A stretch of DNA of 48,000 nt from Gemmatimonadota bacterium (lineage in GTDB: Bacteria > Gemmatimonadota > Gemmatimonadetes > Longimicrobiales > Gaopeijiaceae). Location: positions 1 through 48,000 of the forward strand of contig JAJEBR010000127.1 of assembly GCA_022822445.1 (NCBI GenBank), in the 5' to 3' direction. The translations under genes and the position numbers were made by a program. Below are positions 31,772-40,867 of the stretch, one piece after another. The notes beneath the pieces were generated by a model. The model ran no database searches. It saw only the letters and a list, made by a program, of their open reading frames with translations, and was not told where the DNA came from. How positions within the stretch are numbered: the first letter of the stretch is position 1; each line of letters opens with the position of its first letter.

Positions 31772-32830
31772 TCAATCGTCGGCTTCCGCCGCCTCCCCGG
31801 AGAGCCTTCGCTCGATTCGCCGCATGCGCTTGAGTACACCCGGCAGGCGCATCAGGTTCGCCATCGCCCTCAGGTAGGCCCGATGATCCCGCGCCGGATA
31901 GCCCGAGACCTCCTGCCCCGCGGCGATATCGGAGATCACCCCCGCCTGGGCGCCGATGCGGGCCCCGGCACCGATCTTCAGGTGCCCGACCAGTCCGGCC
32001 TGGCCCCCGAGCACCACGCCCTCCCCGAGCCGCGTCGACCCCGCGATCCCGACCTGCGCCACCACCAGCGACCTCGGACCGACGATCACGTTGTGGCCGA
32101 TGTGCACGAGGTTGTCGAGCTTCGAGCCCGCCCCGATGCGGGTCCGGCCGATCGAACCGCGGTCGATGGTGCAGTTGGCGCCGATCTCCACATCGTCCTC
32201 GATGACGCACCCGCCCACCTGCGGCACCTTGACGTGCTCGCCGTCGACGAGAACGTACCCGTATCCGTCGACCCCGATGCGCGTCCCCGCGTGCACGATC
32301 ACGCGGTCGCCGAGGTCCGAGCCCGGGTAGACGGTCACGCTCGGGAAGAGGACGCACCCCCGGCCGATGGCGACACCGTCGCCGACCACGCAGTTCGCGC
32401 CGACCGCGCTCCCGCTCCCCACCTTCGCCCCCGCCCCGATCACGGCACCGGCCCCTACGGACGCCGTCGGGCACACCTGGGCGCCCGGATGGACGACGGC
32501 GGCAGCGTGTACTCCCGGCTCTGGCGGGGCCGCGGCGTGCATCATGGTCAGCAGGGTGACCATGGCGCGGTGCGCGTCGGGCACCACGATCCGGTCGCGC
32601 GGACCCCCGGGGAGGCCGCTCAGAGGGTCGGAAACGAGGAGCGCGCGCCCGCCGCAACCCTCCAGGTCGTCGGCGTAGCGCCGGTCGGCCAGGAGCGCTA
32701 GATCCTCGGGCCCGGCATCGTGAACGGGTGAAATGCGGCTGAAGGTGACGCGGGCGTCGCCCAGCACCCGTCCCCCCGTGGCCTCTGCCGCTTCAGCGAG
32801 GGTCAGCGCCCTCGCCCCGCGCGAACTCAC
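31772..32830 (-). CDS. lpxD: UDP-3-O-acylglucosamine N-acyltransferase LpxD
   Basis: A 352-aa enzyme for the third lipid A step. The N-terminal about 100 residues are the uridine-binding domain (LTLAEAAEATGGRVLGD, SRISPVHDAGPEDLALL). Hexapeptide repeats follow, with AGTRIGVDGYGYVLVDGEH, and the catalytic His in LDNLVHIGHNVIVGPRS. The C-terminal helix (RAMANLMRLPGVLKRMRRIERRL) is basic. The start is a GTG at 32830. It follows ompH by 61 bp, the usual skp-lpxD order. Confidence 0.95.
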   Translation of the reverse strand: MSSRGARALTLAEAAEATGGRVLGDARVTFSRISPVHDAGPEDLALLADRRYADDLEGCGGRALLVSDPLSGLPGGPRDRIVVPDAHRAMVTLLTMMHAAAPPEPGVHAAAVVHPGAQVCPTASVGAGAVIGAGAKVGSGSAVGANCVVGDGVAIGRGCVLFPSVTVYPGSDLGDRVIVHAGTRIGVDGYGYVLVDGEHVKVPQVGGCVIEDDVEIGANCTIDRGSIGRTRIGAGSKLDNLVHIGHNVIVGPRSLVVAQVGIAGSTRLGEGVVLGGQAGLVGHLKIGAGARIGAQAGVISDIAAGQEVSGYPARDHRAYLRAMANLMRLPGVLKRMRRIERRLSGEAAEADD

Positions 32831-32891
32831 CGTCCCGGGCTACGCCGACGCCGGAGCGGGGTCCGCGAGGAAGCGGGGGCGGGAGCGGGCG

Positions 32892-33425
32892 TCATCGGCC
32901 GCCGCCCGCCGCTCCCTTCTCCTCCAGCCGGGAAATAACCTCCTGGGTGAGGTTCAGCGACTCGTCGGCGGCCAGGATCGCATTCGAACCCGCATCGAGG
33001 ATGAGCGCGTAGCCCGCCTCCACCCGGATTTCCTCGATCACCGCGGTAATCTCGTCCATGATCGGCTGCAACAGGTCCTCCTGGAGCTGCTCCGCTTCGG
33101 TGCGGATCTGCTGTTCCCGGTTGAAGATCGCCGTGTTCTGCTGCGCGAGTTCCTGCTCACGAGCCGCGCGCGCCTCCGGCGTCATCGTCATCTGCTGCTG
33201 CTGATACTCGGCGAGGGCCTGATTCAGATTGTCGCGGAGTCCCTGCAGCTCGCCGGTCCACCGGGTGTTGGCCCCCTCCAGCTGGTCGAAGGCGGCCTGT
33301 GCGGGCGGATGCTGCGCCATCACCTCCTGGATGTGGATGTACCCGATCCTGGTCGCCTGGGCGTCCAGCGATGCCGTGAACAGGAGACTCAGCGCCACAG
33401 CCATGCCCAATCGAGAAAAGTTCAT
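32892..33425 (-). CDS. OmpH/Skp family periplasmic chaperone
   Basis: A 177-aa exported protein. The ATG at 33425 follows GGAGGAG at ideal spacing (a GTG inside that site gives a longer frame and is rejected). A signal peptide ends near LFTASLDAQA, followed by TRIGYIHIQEVMAQHP and a long Gln/Glu-rich coiled coil (QALAEYQQQQMTMTPEARAA). The C-terminal strand region EIRVEAGYALILDAGSNAIL resembles the Skp body domain. Skp holds unfolded outer-membrane proteins for delivery to BamA, encoded just upstream (103 bp). Confidence 0.92.
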   Translation of the reverse strand: MNFSRLGMAVALSLLFTASLDAQATRIGYIHIQEVMAQHPPAQAAFDQLEGANTRWTGELQGLRDNLNQALAEYQQQQMTMTPEARAAREQELAQQNTAIFNREQQIRTEAEQLQEDLLQPIMDEITAVIEEIRVEAGYALILDAGSNAILAADESLNLTQEVISRLEEKGAAGGGR

Positions 33426-33528
33426 TACGTCCACTCCTCCGGTGCGATTGATCGTGCCGCCTCCCGCCCCTCGGGAAACGGCGGTTGTGTTGATTTCCTG
33501 GAATAAAGATGGCCTATTGCGGCTTCAA

Positions 33529-36000
33529 CTAGAAGTTGGGCCCCATCTTGAAGTGGAGCTGCCACCCCGGCGCGGGGAGGCCGGTAGCCAGGTCCAACTT
33601 GTCGAATCCGTAGGCGTAGTCCAGTCCCAGCGGGCCGAAGGGCGTCACCAGCTGGACTCCGAAGCCCGCGCCCCTGAACAGCCTCGAAGTGTTGAGATCG
33701 CCGGGGCCCTGCCAGATGTTGCCCGCGTCGTAGAAGGCGGACACACCGATATTCGAGCCGAACACGATGTTGTATTCGGCGGTGGCCGACATGTACGCGT
33801 TGCCGGTACGGTCCACCTGCGCGATCCCGGCGCTGCGCTCGGGAAAGTAGCCGAACGGCGTGATCGTGGTCTCGTCGTACCCCCGCAGCGGCTGTCCGAA
33901 CTGAACGCCGCCCAGCCAGAAGGACTCGAAGGGGAACCGCGACGCGTCACCGAAGAGGGCGCCGGCGCGCACGCTGAGTCCCAGCGCGAACTGGGTGCCT
34001 CCGGAGACGCCCTCACTCCCGCCGAGCTGGCCCAGCGGGACCCTCCACTGCACCTGGCCGGTGTGCTTGACGAAGTCGCCCTGCCCGCCGAGCGGGCCCC
34101 CGTTCAGCTCCACGTTCCAGCTCTGCATCGATCCGGAGGTCGGGAAGAGCGGATGGTTCAGGGTGGTCCGCGTGATCCCCACCGAGAAGGTGCTCAGGAA
34201 ACCCGGGGGAAGTCCGAACAGCGACCGGTCCTCGGCGCTGCTGAACGCCTCGTAGCTGGTGCGGGAGAGGGCGTATCCGAAGAAGACCCGGGTCTGCAGC
34301 GAATTGAAGAAGGGTACGCCGAACTGGGTCGTGAATCCGGCCCGCCGCCGCCGTCCGGTTGCAAACTGGAAGAAGCGGTCGGTGGAGTTGTACAGGGAAA
34401 ACGAACCGCTGATCGTCGACTGCAGCAGCGCCGGATCGGTGAGGCTCAGGGTGAAGCTGTTGATGTAGCGGCCGAAGTCCCAGCGGATGCTGCCGGCCTT
34501 CCCCTGGCCCAGGAGGTTGGGCTGGTCGAACCCCACAAAGCCGGACAGGCCCACTCCACCACCCACCGCGGTGCCGAACGACATCGTTCCCGTCTGCTTC
34601 TCGATTACGGTGAAGATGATGTCCACGTCCCCGGACTCCGGGTCGGGCCGGATATCGGGGGCCGGCATCGGAGTCTCGAAGAAGCCCAGCGACTGTATGT
34701 TCTGATAGGACTGGAGGATGCGCGCCTCGCTGTACACGTCCCCCGGGAGGACGAAGATCTTCTCGCGGATCACCCGGTCGAAGGTGTAGTCATTGCCCTG
34801 GATGATCACGTTCCGTATGTATGCCTGGGGTCCCTCGCCGACCCGCAGCTCCGCCCGGACCGTGGGGGATCCGCCGGCCTCCTCGCCGGTCTTCTCGTAG
34901 TACGGCTCCACCTGGGCGTACAGATAGCCCTCGTTCGAATACAGCTCCCGAACCCGCTGGGCGGCCTCTTCGAAATCGACGAGATCGAAGATCCGGCCGG
35001 CCTCGTCCTCCTCCCGATCGCCCCCGCCGATACCCAGCACGGAGAGGATGCCCCCCGACTCGGTCTCGAAGTAGGCCCGCAGCGTCTCCTCGTCGAATGC
35101 CTCGGCGTTCACGATCTCGAACGCGGCCAGCCGGTACTGGGGCCCTTCCTCCACCCGGATCTCCAGGCGCGCCTTTCCGGTACCCGGATCCACGATCAGC
35201 GTGTCGCCGAGGACCTCGAAATCCAGATGGCCCGCCTGGGCGTAGTGAGCCGGAAGCGATTGGAGGAGGTCGAGTTCGTAGTCGATTTCGTCGTAGTTGC
35301 CGGTACGGAACCAGAGGAACCCCTCCGGCTTGGTCGTCATCGCACCGCGAAGTTCCTCGTCCGAGAACTGCACGTTGCCCGCGAAGGTGACCTCCGCGAT
35401 GGTGACGCGCTGTCCCTCCTCGACTTCGATGACGACGTCCACCCGACCCTCTTCGCCCGGCACCGGTTGCTCGCGCCTGCGGATGACCGCGAACGGCACC
35501 CCTTCGCGCCGCAGTTCGTCCCGGATGAAACTCTCCGCCCTGACCACCTTGTTGCGCGACAGCGGCGCGTTCTCCTGCAGCCCCACCTCGTCGATCACCT
35601 TGCCCTGGGAGATGCTCTCCAGGCCGGTGATCCGTATGTACCGGGCCAGCGGCCTCTCGACGATGTCCACGATCAGGACATTGCGGCCCCCGGATTCGTC
35701 CAGGTGGAAGGCGATGTCCTCGTAGAGCCCGGTCGCCCAGAGGTTCTTGATGGCCCGCTGGATGTCGATCCAGCTGTTGGTCGTGCCCGGCTGAATGCCC
35801 GTCGTCCCGATCACGTCTTCCTGGGTGAGGCGTGCCATTCCACGGGCGACCAGGGAATCGATCCGCACCAGTGCGTCCTGCCCGGGGACCTGCCCGGCCA
35901 ACGGCGATGGCAGGGCCAATGGCGACGGCAGGACCAGGGCAGCGAGGGCAGTGGCCAGGATCCACCGCCCGGCAACACGGATCGTTCGGGACTCGGTCAT
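33529..36000 (-). CDS. bamA: Outer-membrane protein assembly factor BamA
   Basis: An 823-aa Omp85-family insertase. A signal peptide is at residues about 10-37 (ending SPLAGQ). Five POTRA-like domains follow to about residue 440, for example RPLARYIRITGLESISQGKV, QRVTIAEVTFAGNVQFSDEEL, YIRNVIIQGNDYTFDRVIREKIFVLPGDVYSEARI. The barrel starts near MSFGTAVGGGVGLSGFVGF and ends in a C-terminal Phe (MGPNF). Lid-loop motif region RGYDETT is present in the V/I-R-G-Y form. The ATG at 36000 overlaps the clpC stop by 4 nt, an unusual coupling of a cytosolic ATPase with an envelope insertase. Confidence 0.95.
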   Translation of the reverse strand: MTESRTIRVAGRWILATALAALVLPSPLALPSPLAGQVPGQDALVRIDSLVARGMARLTQEDVIGTTGIQPGTTNSWIDIQRAIKNLWATGLYEDIAFHLDESGGRNVLIVDIVERPLARYIRITGLESISQGKVIDEVGLQENAPLSRNKVVRAESFIRDELRREGVPFAVIRRREQPVPGEEGRVDVVIEVEEGQRVTIAEVTFAGNVQFSDEELRGAMTTKPEGFLWFRTGNYDEIDYELDLLQSLPAHYAQAGHLDFEVLGDTLIVDPGTGKARLEIRVEEGPQYRLAAFEIVNAEAFDEETLRAYFETESGGILSVLGIGGGDREEDEAGRIFDLVDFEEAAQRVRELYSNEGYLYAQVEPYYEKTGEEAGGSPTVRAELRVGEGPQAYIRNVIIQGNDYTFDRVIREKIFVLPGDVYSEARILQSYQNIQSLGFFETPMPAPDIRPDPESGDVDIIFTVIEKQTGTMSFGTAVGGGVGLSGFVGFDQPNLLGQGKAGSIRWDFGRYINSFTLSLTDPALLQSTISGSFSLYNSTDRFFQFATGRRRRAGFTTQFGVPFFNSLQTRVFFGYALSRTSYEAFSSAEDRSLFGLPPGFLSTFSVGITRTTLNHPLFPTSGSMQSWNVELNGGPLGGQGDFVKHTGQVQWRVPLGQLGGSEGVSGGTQFALGLSVRAGALFGDASRFPFESFWLGGVQFGQPLRGYDETTITPFGYFPERSAGIAQVDRTGNAYMSATAEYNIVFGSNIGVSAFYDAGNIWQGPGDLNTSRLFRGAGFGVQLVTPFGPLGLDYAYGFDKLDLATGLPAPGWQLHFKMGPNF

Positions 36001-38486
36001 GTCTTTGTTGGAGAGGCGGCAGCGATGGAGAGTTGCCTTCCATCCTCCGACAGGTCCACCTCGATCTCGTCGCCGCCGGCGAATTCCGCCATGAGGATCT
36101 TCTCCGAAAGCGGATCCTCGAGGAAGCGCCGGATCGCGCGCTTGAGAGGTCTCGCGCCGTAGCGCTCGTCGTATCCGTGCGTGACCAGGAAGTCGACCGC
36201 GGCGTCGGTGAGCTGCAGCGACATCTCGCTCCGCGCCAGCCGCTCCCGCACGTCGGCCAGCATGATCTGGACGATCTGGGCGATTTCGTCGCGGCTCAGC
36301 GGGTGGAAGACGATCGTGTCGTCCACCCGGTTGAGGAACTCGGGGTTGAAGACCCGGTTGATCTCGTCGCTGACCTTGTCGCGGATGGCCTGATAGCCGG
36401 ACCCCGTGTCCTCCGCCTGGAAACCGAGCCCGCCCTTGGCGATGTTCCTCCCGCCCAGGTTGGACGTCATGATCAGGACGGTGTTCTTGAAATCGATCCT
36501 GCGCCCGTAGTTGTCGGTCAGATGGCCCTCGTCGAGGACCTGGAGCAGGATGTTGAAGACGTCCGGGTGGGCCTTTTCGATCTCGTCGAGGAGCACGACT
36601 GAGTACGGACGGCGGCGCACCGCCTTGGTGAGCGCTCCGGAGTCGTCGTACCCCACGTAACCCGGGGGCGCGCCGATCAGCCGCGAGACGGAGAACCTCT
36701 CCATGTACTCGCTCATGTCCACGCGGATCAGCGCTTCCTGGTCGGCGAAGAGGAACTCCGCGAGCGCGCGCGCCAGCTCGGTCTTGCCCACCCCGGTCGG
36801 CCCGGAGAAGATGAAGGAGCCGATGGGCCGGTTCGGGTCCTTCAGCCCCGCGCGGCTGCGCCGGATCGCACGCGCGATCGCGGTGATCGCCTCGTCCTGG
36901 CCGACCACGCGCCTGTGCAGCTCGGCCTCCATGTTCACGAGGCGCTCTGTCTCGGCCTCCCGGATGCGCGTGAGCGGGATCCCCGTCCACCGGCTCACGA
37001 TGAAGGCGACGTCCTCCACGCTGATCTCCGGACGGAAACGCCGCCGTTCCTCCTCCCAGGCGGCCCTCTCCTCACGGATTCGCTTCTGGATCTCCCGCTC
37101 CTCGTCCCGGAGCTGGGCCGCGCGCTCGAAGTCCTGGTCGCGGATCGCGTCCTCCTTGCGTTTCGCCACCTCGGCCAGCTCGGACTTGAGGCCCTCGACC
37201 TCGGCCGGGGGCACCTGGCTGGCGATGCGAGCGCGCGCGCCCGCCTCGTCGATCACGTCGATCGCCTTGTCGGGCAGGAACCGGTCGGTGATGTACCGGT
37301 CCGACAGCCGCGAGGCCTGCGAGAGCGCGTCGTCGGGGATCGTGACCTTGTGATGGTCCTCGTAGTGCCCGCGCAGACCGGCGAGGATCTTCACGGTCTC
37401 GTCCACGGTCGGCGGGTCGATCATCACCGGCTGGAAGCGCCGCTCGAGCGCCCCGTCCTTCTCGACGTACTTGCGGTACTCGTTGAGCGTCGAGGCGCCG
37501 ATGCACCGCAGCTCGCCGCGCGCGAGCGCCGGTTTGAACATGTTGGACGCGTCGATCGCGCCCTCCGCCGCCCCGGCCCCGACCAGCGTATGGAGTTCAT
37601 CGATGAAGAGGACGACGTTGCGGTTGTTCGAGATTTCGTTCATCACGGCCTTGAGTCGCTCCTCGAACTGGCCACGGTACTTCGTGCCGGCGATCACCGC
37701 CGCCATGTCGAGGGCGAGCAGGCGGTGGTTGGCCAGGCTCTCCGTGACCTCTCCGCGCGCGACGAGCTGAGCCAGTCCTTCGACGATCGCGGTTTTGCCC
37801 ACCCCGGGTTCCCCGATCAGCACCGGGTTGTTCTTCTTCCTGCGGCAGAGGATCTCGGTCACGCGCTCGATCTCCTGCTCGCGCCCGATCGTCGGGTCGA
37901 GTTCGCCGCACCGCGCCAGCCCGGTAAGGTCGCGGCAGAAGTGGTCGAGCGCGGGCGTCTTGGACTTCCTGTCGCCCCGCGACGGTGTCGGACCGGGTAC
38001 GGGGCCTGCGCCGCCCGTCCCCGCCGGGCTGCTCGAGCTGACGTCCGAACCCAGCACCTTCAAGGTCTCCGAGCGCGCCTCCTCGATGGAGACGCCCAGC
38101 GAATTCAGCACCTGGGCCGCGATGCCCTTGCTCTCGCGCAGGAGTCCCAGGAGCAGGTGTTCGGTGCCCACGTAGGAGTGGTTCAGTTCACGGGCCTCCG
38201 ACATGGCGAACTCCAGCACCTTCTTCGCCGGGGAGGTGTACGGCAGTTCGCCGAGGGCGATGGTCGCCTTGCCCTGGCGGACCGATTCGGTCACGCGCTC
38301 GTGGACCTGGTCGAGGTCCACGCTGAGGTTGCCGAGCACATGCGCGGCCACCCCTTCCCCTTCGCGGATCAGCCCGAGAAGGATGTGCTCCGTCCCCACG
38401 TAGTCGTGCTGCAGCCGGATCGCCTCCTGCCGCGCCATGGAGAGGACCTTCCGCACCCGCTCGGTGAAGTTGAAGTTGTAGTTCAT
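35997..38486 (-). CDS. clpC: ATP-dependent Clp protease ATP-binding subunit ClpC
   Basis: An 829-aa Hsp100 unfoldase. The N-domain (residues 1-150) has the double Clp repeats ([20 protein letters not shown] and [17 protein letters not shown]). AAA1 has GEPGVGKTA and [12 protein letters not shown]; a middle region with a UVR-like motif ([17 protein letters not shown]) follows; AAA2 has [12 protein letters not shown] and [14 protein letters not shown]. ClpC recognises phosphoarginine-marked proteins in Gram-positive bacteria, and mcsA/mcsB lie directly upstream. The start [13 protein letters not shown] at 38486 is preferred over codons further up because GGAGGG lies 9-14 nt ahead of it. Confidence 0.96.
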   Translation of the reverse strand: MNYNFNFTERVRKVLSMARQEAIRLQHDYVGTEHILLGLIREGEGVAAHVLGNLSVDLDQVHERVTESVRQGKATIALGELPYTSPAKKVLEFAMSEARELNHSYVGTEHLLLGLLRESKGIAAQVLNSLGVSIEEARSETLKVLGSDVSSSSPAGTGGAGPVPGPTPSRGDRKSKTPALDHFCRDLTGLARCGELDPTIGREQEIERVTEILCRRKKNNPVLIGEPGVGKTAIVEGLAQLVARGEVTESLANHRLLALDMAAVIAGTKYRGQFEERLKAVMNEISNNRNVVLFIDELHTLVGAGAAEGAIDASNMFKPALARGELRCIGASTLNEYRKYVEKDGALERRFQPVMIDPPTVDETVKILAGLRGHYEDHHKVTIPDDALSQASRLSDRYITDRFLPDKAIDVIDEAGARARIASQVPPAEVEGLKSELAEVAKRKEDAIRDQDFERAAQLRDEEREIQKRIREERAAWEEERRRFRPEISVEDVAFIVSRWTGIPLTRIREAETERLVNMEAELHRRVVGQDEAITAIARAIRRSRAGLKDPNRPIGSFIFSGPTGVGKTELARALAEFLFADQEALIRVDMSEYMERFSVSRLIGAPPGYVGYDDSGALTKAVRRRPYSVVLLDEIEKAHPDVFNILLQVLDEGHLTDNYGRRIDFKNTVLIMTSNLGGRNIAKGGLGFQAEDTGSGYQAIRDKVSDEINRVFNPEFLNRVDDTIVFHPLSRDEIAQIVQIMLADVRERLARSEMSLQLTDAAVDFLVTHGYDERYGARPLKRAIRRFLEDPLSEKILMAEFAGGDEIEVDLSEDGRQLSIAAASPTKT

Positions 38487-38553
38487 TCCGGTCGGCCCTC
38501 CGAAGCTCCCGTCGGGGAAACCCTGTGCACGATCCTGCACCCAATATCGGCCA

Positions 38554-39648
38554 TCAGTCCCCCGGAACGGAAGTGGCCGGATCTTCGCCGGTCAGCACCC
38601 TGCGCACGTATTCGGCCCTTTGGGCACCCCGCTCCGCCGGCGTGAGCACACGGCCCGCCGCCTCCTCGAGATGGGCACTTTGCGACAGAATCGTGATCCT
38701 GTTGAGCGAATATACGCTGGGTGACGGAAGCAGTTGCAGGGACACTCCCAGCCGCACTCCCGAGAGAAGATTCACCAGTTCCTCGTACTCGAGCGTCCTG
38801 GCGTAGCGGAGCAGTCCGTAGGCCCGCCAGATCTTGTCCTCGGTCACCGGTCCGGCGTCGCGCTGCAGCACCTCGCGCGCCCTGCGCTCCTTTTCGAGCA
38901 CGGTCGTGACGACCCGGGTGAGGTGCTCGACCAGATCCTCCTCGCTCTGGCCGAGGGTCGTCTGGTTGGAGACCTGGAAGAAGTTGCCGACCACCTCCGA
39001 GCCCTCGCCGTGCAGGCCCCGGAAGGTGAGGCCGACCTCGGAGATCCCCTGCAGCGCCCGCGCGATTTCCTTGGTGAGCACCAGGCCGGGCAGGTGCAGC
39101 AGCACCGAGGCGCGCATCCCGGTCCCCACATTTGTGGGACAGCAGGTCAGATAACCGAATTCGTGATGATAGGCAAAGTGCAGACCGCGTCCAAGTTCCT
39201 CGTCGAGCCTGTCCACCATGCTCCAGGCGTCGGCTACCCGCAGCCCTCCGACCAGGCCCTGCAGCCTGAGGTGGTCCTCCTCGTTGATGAGGACGGACAC
39301 CGGGCTTTCGCCCGCGATCGCCACCGCCACCCCGCCGTCGGGACCGTCCTGCAGTCCGGCGATCTCCCGGGAGATGAGGCGCCGCTCCAGCAGCACCCTC
39401 CGGGCACGCTCGGACATCTCGGTCATCCGAAGAAGGGCCGCGCGCCGCTGCATCGATGTCTTTTCGAAGGCCCGGGCAACGGTCCGGCAGATCACCTCGC
39501 GCTGCCCGTCGCTGGCGCGGGCGACGTAGGGGTGGCCCTGCAGGTTCCTCGCCAGCCGCACCCGGGTGGACAGCACGATGTCCGCATCCGGGCCGTCCGC
39601 ATTCAGCCAGCCCAGACCGAAGTCGAAGTTCGCCGCCGTCTCGTCCAT
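38554..39648 (-). CDS. mcsB: Protein-arginine kinase McsB
   Basis: A 364-aa kinase of the phosphagen-kinase fold that phosphorylates arginines on proteins destined for ClpC. Diagnostic parts are IVLSTRVRLARNLQGHPY, the NEEDHLRLQGLVGG nucleotide loop, and HHEFGYLTCCPTNVGTGMRA, with the conserved catalytic Cys, and the C-terminal helical part (YARTLEYEELVNLLSGVRLG). There is no separate N-terminal guanidino-substrate domain of the creatine kinase type, as expected for McsB. It starts 21 bp after mcsA and ends 67 bp before clpC. Confidence 0.95.
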   Translation of the reverse strand: MDETAANFDFGLGWLNADGPDADIVLSTRVRLARNLQGHPYVARASDGQREVICRTVARAFEKTSMQRRAALLRMTEMSERARRVLLERRLISREIAGLQDGPDGGVAVAIAGESPVSVLINEEDHLRLQGLVGGLRVADAWSMVDRLDEELGRGLHFAYHHEFGYLTCCPTNVGTGMRASVLLHLPGLVLTKEIARALQGISEVGLTFRGLHGEGSEVVGNFFQVSNQTTLGQSEEDLVEHLTRVVTTVLEKERRAREVLQRDAGPVTEDKIWRAYGLLRYARTLEYEELVNLLSGVRLGVSLQLLPSPSVYSLNRITILSQSAHLEEAAGRVLTPAERGAQRAEYVRRVLTGEDPATSVPGD

Positions 39649-39669
39649 GGTCGCCCCCTAGCAGGCTTG

Positions 39670-40179
39670 CTACCCCGGCTCGTGTTCGCGAATTTCATCA
39701 CGCAACAGTGCCGCACGTTCGAAGTCCTCCGCCTCGATGGCCCGCCGCAGGCTCCTGCGCAGACCGTCCAGGCGCCGGTCGATGTCCGCCGCCGCGGGGT
39801 CGGGAGGCAGGTAGACCTTTCCCACGTGCCGGCTGGAGCCGTGAATCCGTTCCAGAAGGCGGCGCATGTTCGCATCGAAGGTCGTGAAGCAGTGGGAGCA
39901 CCCGAGCCGGCCGGTGTTGCGGAAGTCCGCGAAGGTGAGTTCGCAGAAGCCACAGGCGACGGACGGCTCGGAGGCGGGCGGCGATTCGGTGGGTTCGAGC
40001 TGCGCCAGGAAATCCGAGACATCGAGTTCGGCCGGGGGATCCGTGCTGATCCCCTTGGCGGCGGCGCAGGCCTTGCACAGGTACTGGGTCGACGACTCGT
40101 TGTTGACGACCTGGGTCCAGTGCACGACCGCCGGGTTGCCGCAGTCCGGTCCGTCGCATTCCCGCTGCGCCTCAGACAT
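39670..40179 (-). CDS. mcsA: McsA-like zinc-finger activator of McsB
   Basis: A 169-aa protein with two zinc-binding pairs: CDGPDCGNP...LCKACAA near the N-terminus, and CGFCELTFADF...LGCSHC at about residues 75-100. A C-terminal UVR motif (LRRAIEAEDFERAALLRDEI) closes it. McsA binds and activates McsB and bridges to ClpC. The ATG at 40179 is preferred over a GTG at 40191 because GGAGGTG sits 9-15 nt upstream of the ATG; it overlaps the lolD stop by 8 nt. The repressor CtsR, which heads this operon in Firmicutes, is absent. Confidence 0.93.
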   Translation of the reverse strand: MSEAQRECDGPDCGNPAVVHWTQVVNNESSTQYLCKACAAAKGISTDPPAELDVSDFLAQLEPTESPPASEPSVACGFCELTFADFRNTGRLGCSHCFTTFDANMRRLLERIHGSSRHVGKVYLPPDPAAADIDRRLDGLRRSLRRAIEAEDFERAALLRDEIREHEPG

Positions 40180-40867
40180 CTTCGAGCACACCTCCGATCA
40201 GTCCCAGCACCCGCTCCGCCCTGGACGCCATCTCATGGTTGTGCGTTGCGACCACCAACGCAACCCGGTGCCTGTCCCTGAGTTCAAAGAGCACGTCCTG
40301 TACCTCTTCGCTGCGGGCCGCGTCCAGGTTTCCAGTCGGCTCGTCGGCGAGCACCACGAGGGGCCGGTTCACAAGAGCGCGGGCCAGCGCCACCCGCTGC
40401 TGTTCGCCGCCGGAAAGCTCCTGGGGCTTGTGCTCGCAACGGTCCGCGAGCCCCACCTGGCCGAGGAGTTCGGTTGCGCGGGCGCGGGCCGAGCCGGGAT
40501 CGTCGCCGCGGATGAGCGCCGGCATCATGGTGTTCTCGATCGCGGTGAAGTCGGACAGGAGGTGGTGGAACTGGAAGACGAAGCCGATGCGGTGGTTTCG
40601 CAGTGCGGCGGCTCGCTGCTCGTCCAGTTCGGCGATGTCGGTGCCGCCGATCCGGACCGACCCGCCGGTGGGCCGGTCCAGGGCGCCGAGGAGGTGGAGG
40701 AGGGTGGACTTCCCGGAACCGCTGGCCCCGACGATGGCAACGGCCTCTCCCGGGTCCACGCGCAGGTCCAGGCCCTTGAGGATTCGCAGGGGCTGGCCGG
40801 CGACGCCCCGGTAGGTCCGCTCGAGGGAGCAGGCTTCGACCGCGGCCGGAGCGGCGCGCTCATCCAT
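40172..40867 (-). CDS. lolD: Lipoprotein-releasing ABC transporter ATPase LolD
   Basis: A 231-aa ABC ATPase. Walker A is VAIVGASGSGKSTLLHLLGA, the signature LSGGEQQRVALARAL, and Walker B VVLADEPTGNLD, with the H-loop ATHNHEMA. The LolD/MacB/FtsE subgroup is indicated by LDRPTGGSVRIGGTDIAEL. With the adjacent LolC/E-like permease it would extract lipoproteins from the inner membrane for outer-membrane sorting. The start at 40867 overlaps the permease stop by 8 nt. Confidence 0.93.
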   Translation of the reverse strand: MDERAAPAAVEACSLERTYRGVAGQPLRILKGLDLRVDPGEAVAIVGASGSGKSTLLHLLGALDRPTGGSVRIGGTDIAELDEQRAAALRNHRIGFVFQFHHLLSDFTAIENTMMPALIRGDDPGSARARATELLGQVGLADRCEHKPQELSGGEQQRVALARALVNRPLVVLADEPTGNLDAARSEEVQDVLFELRDRHRVALVVATHNHEMASRAERVLGLIGGVLEDV

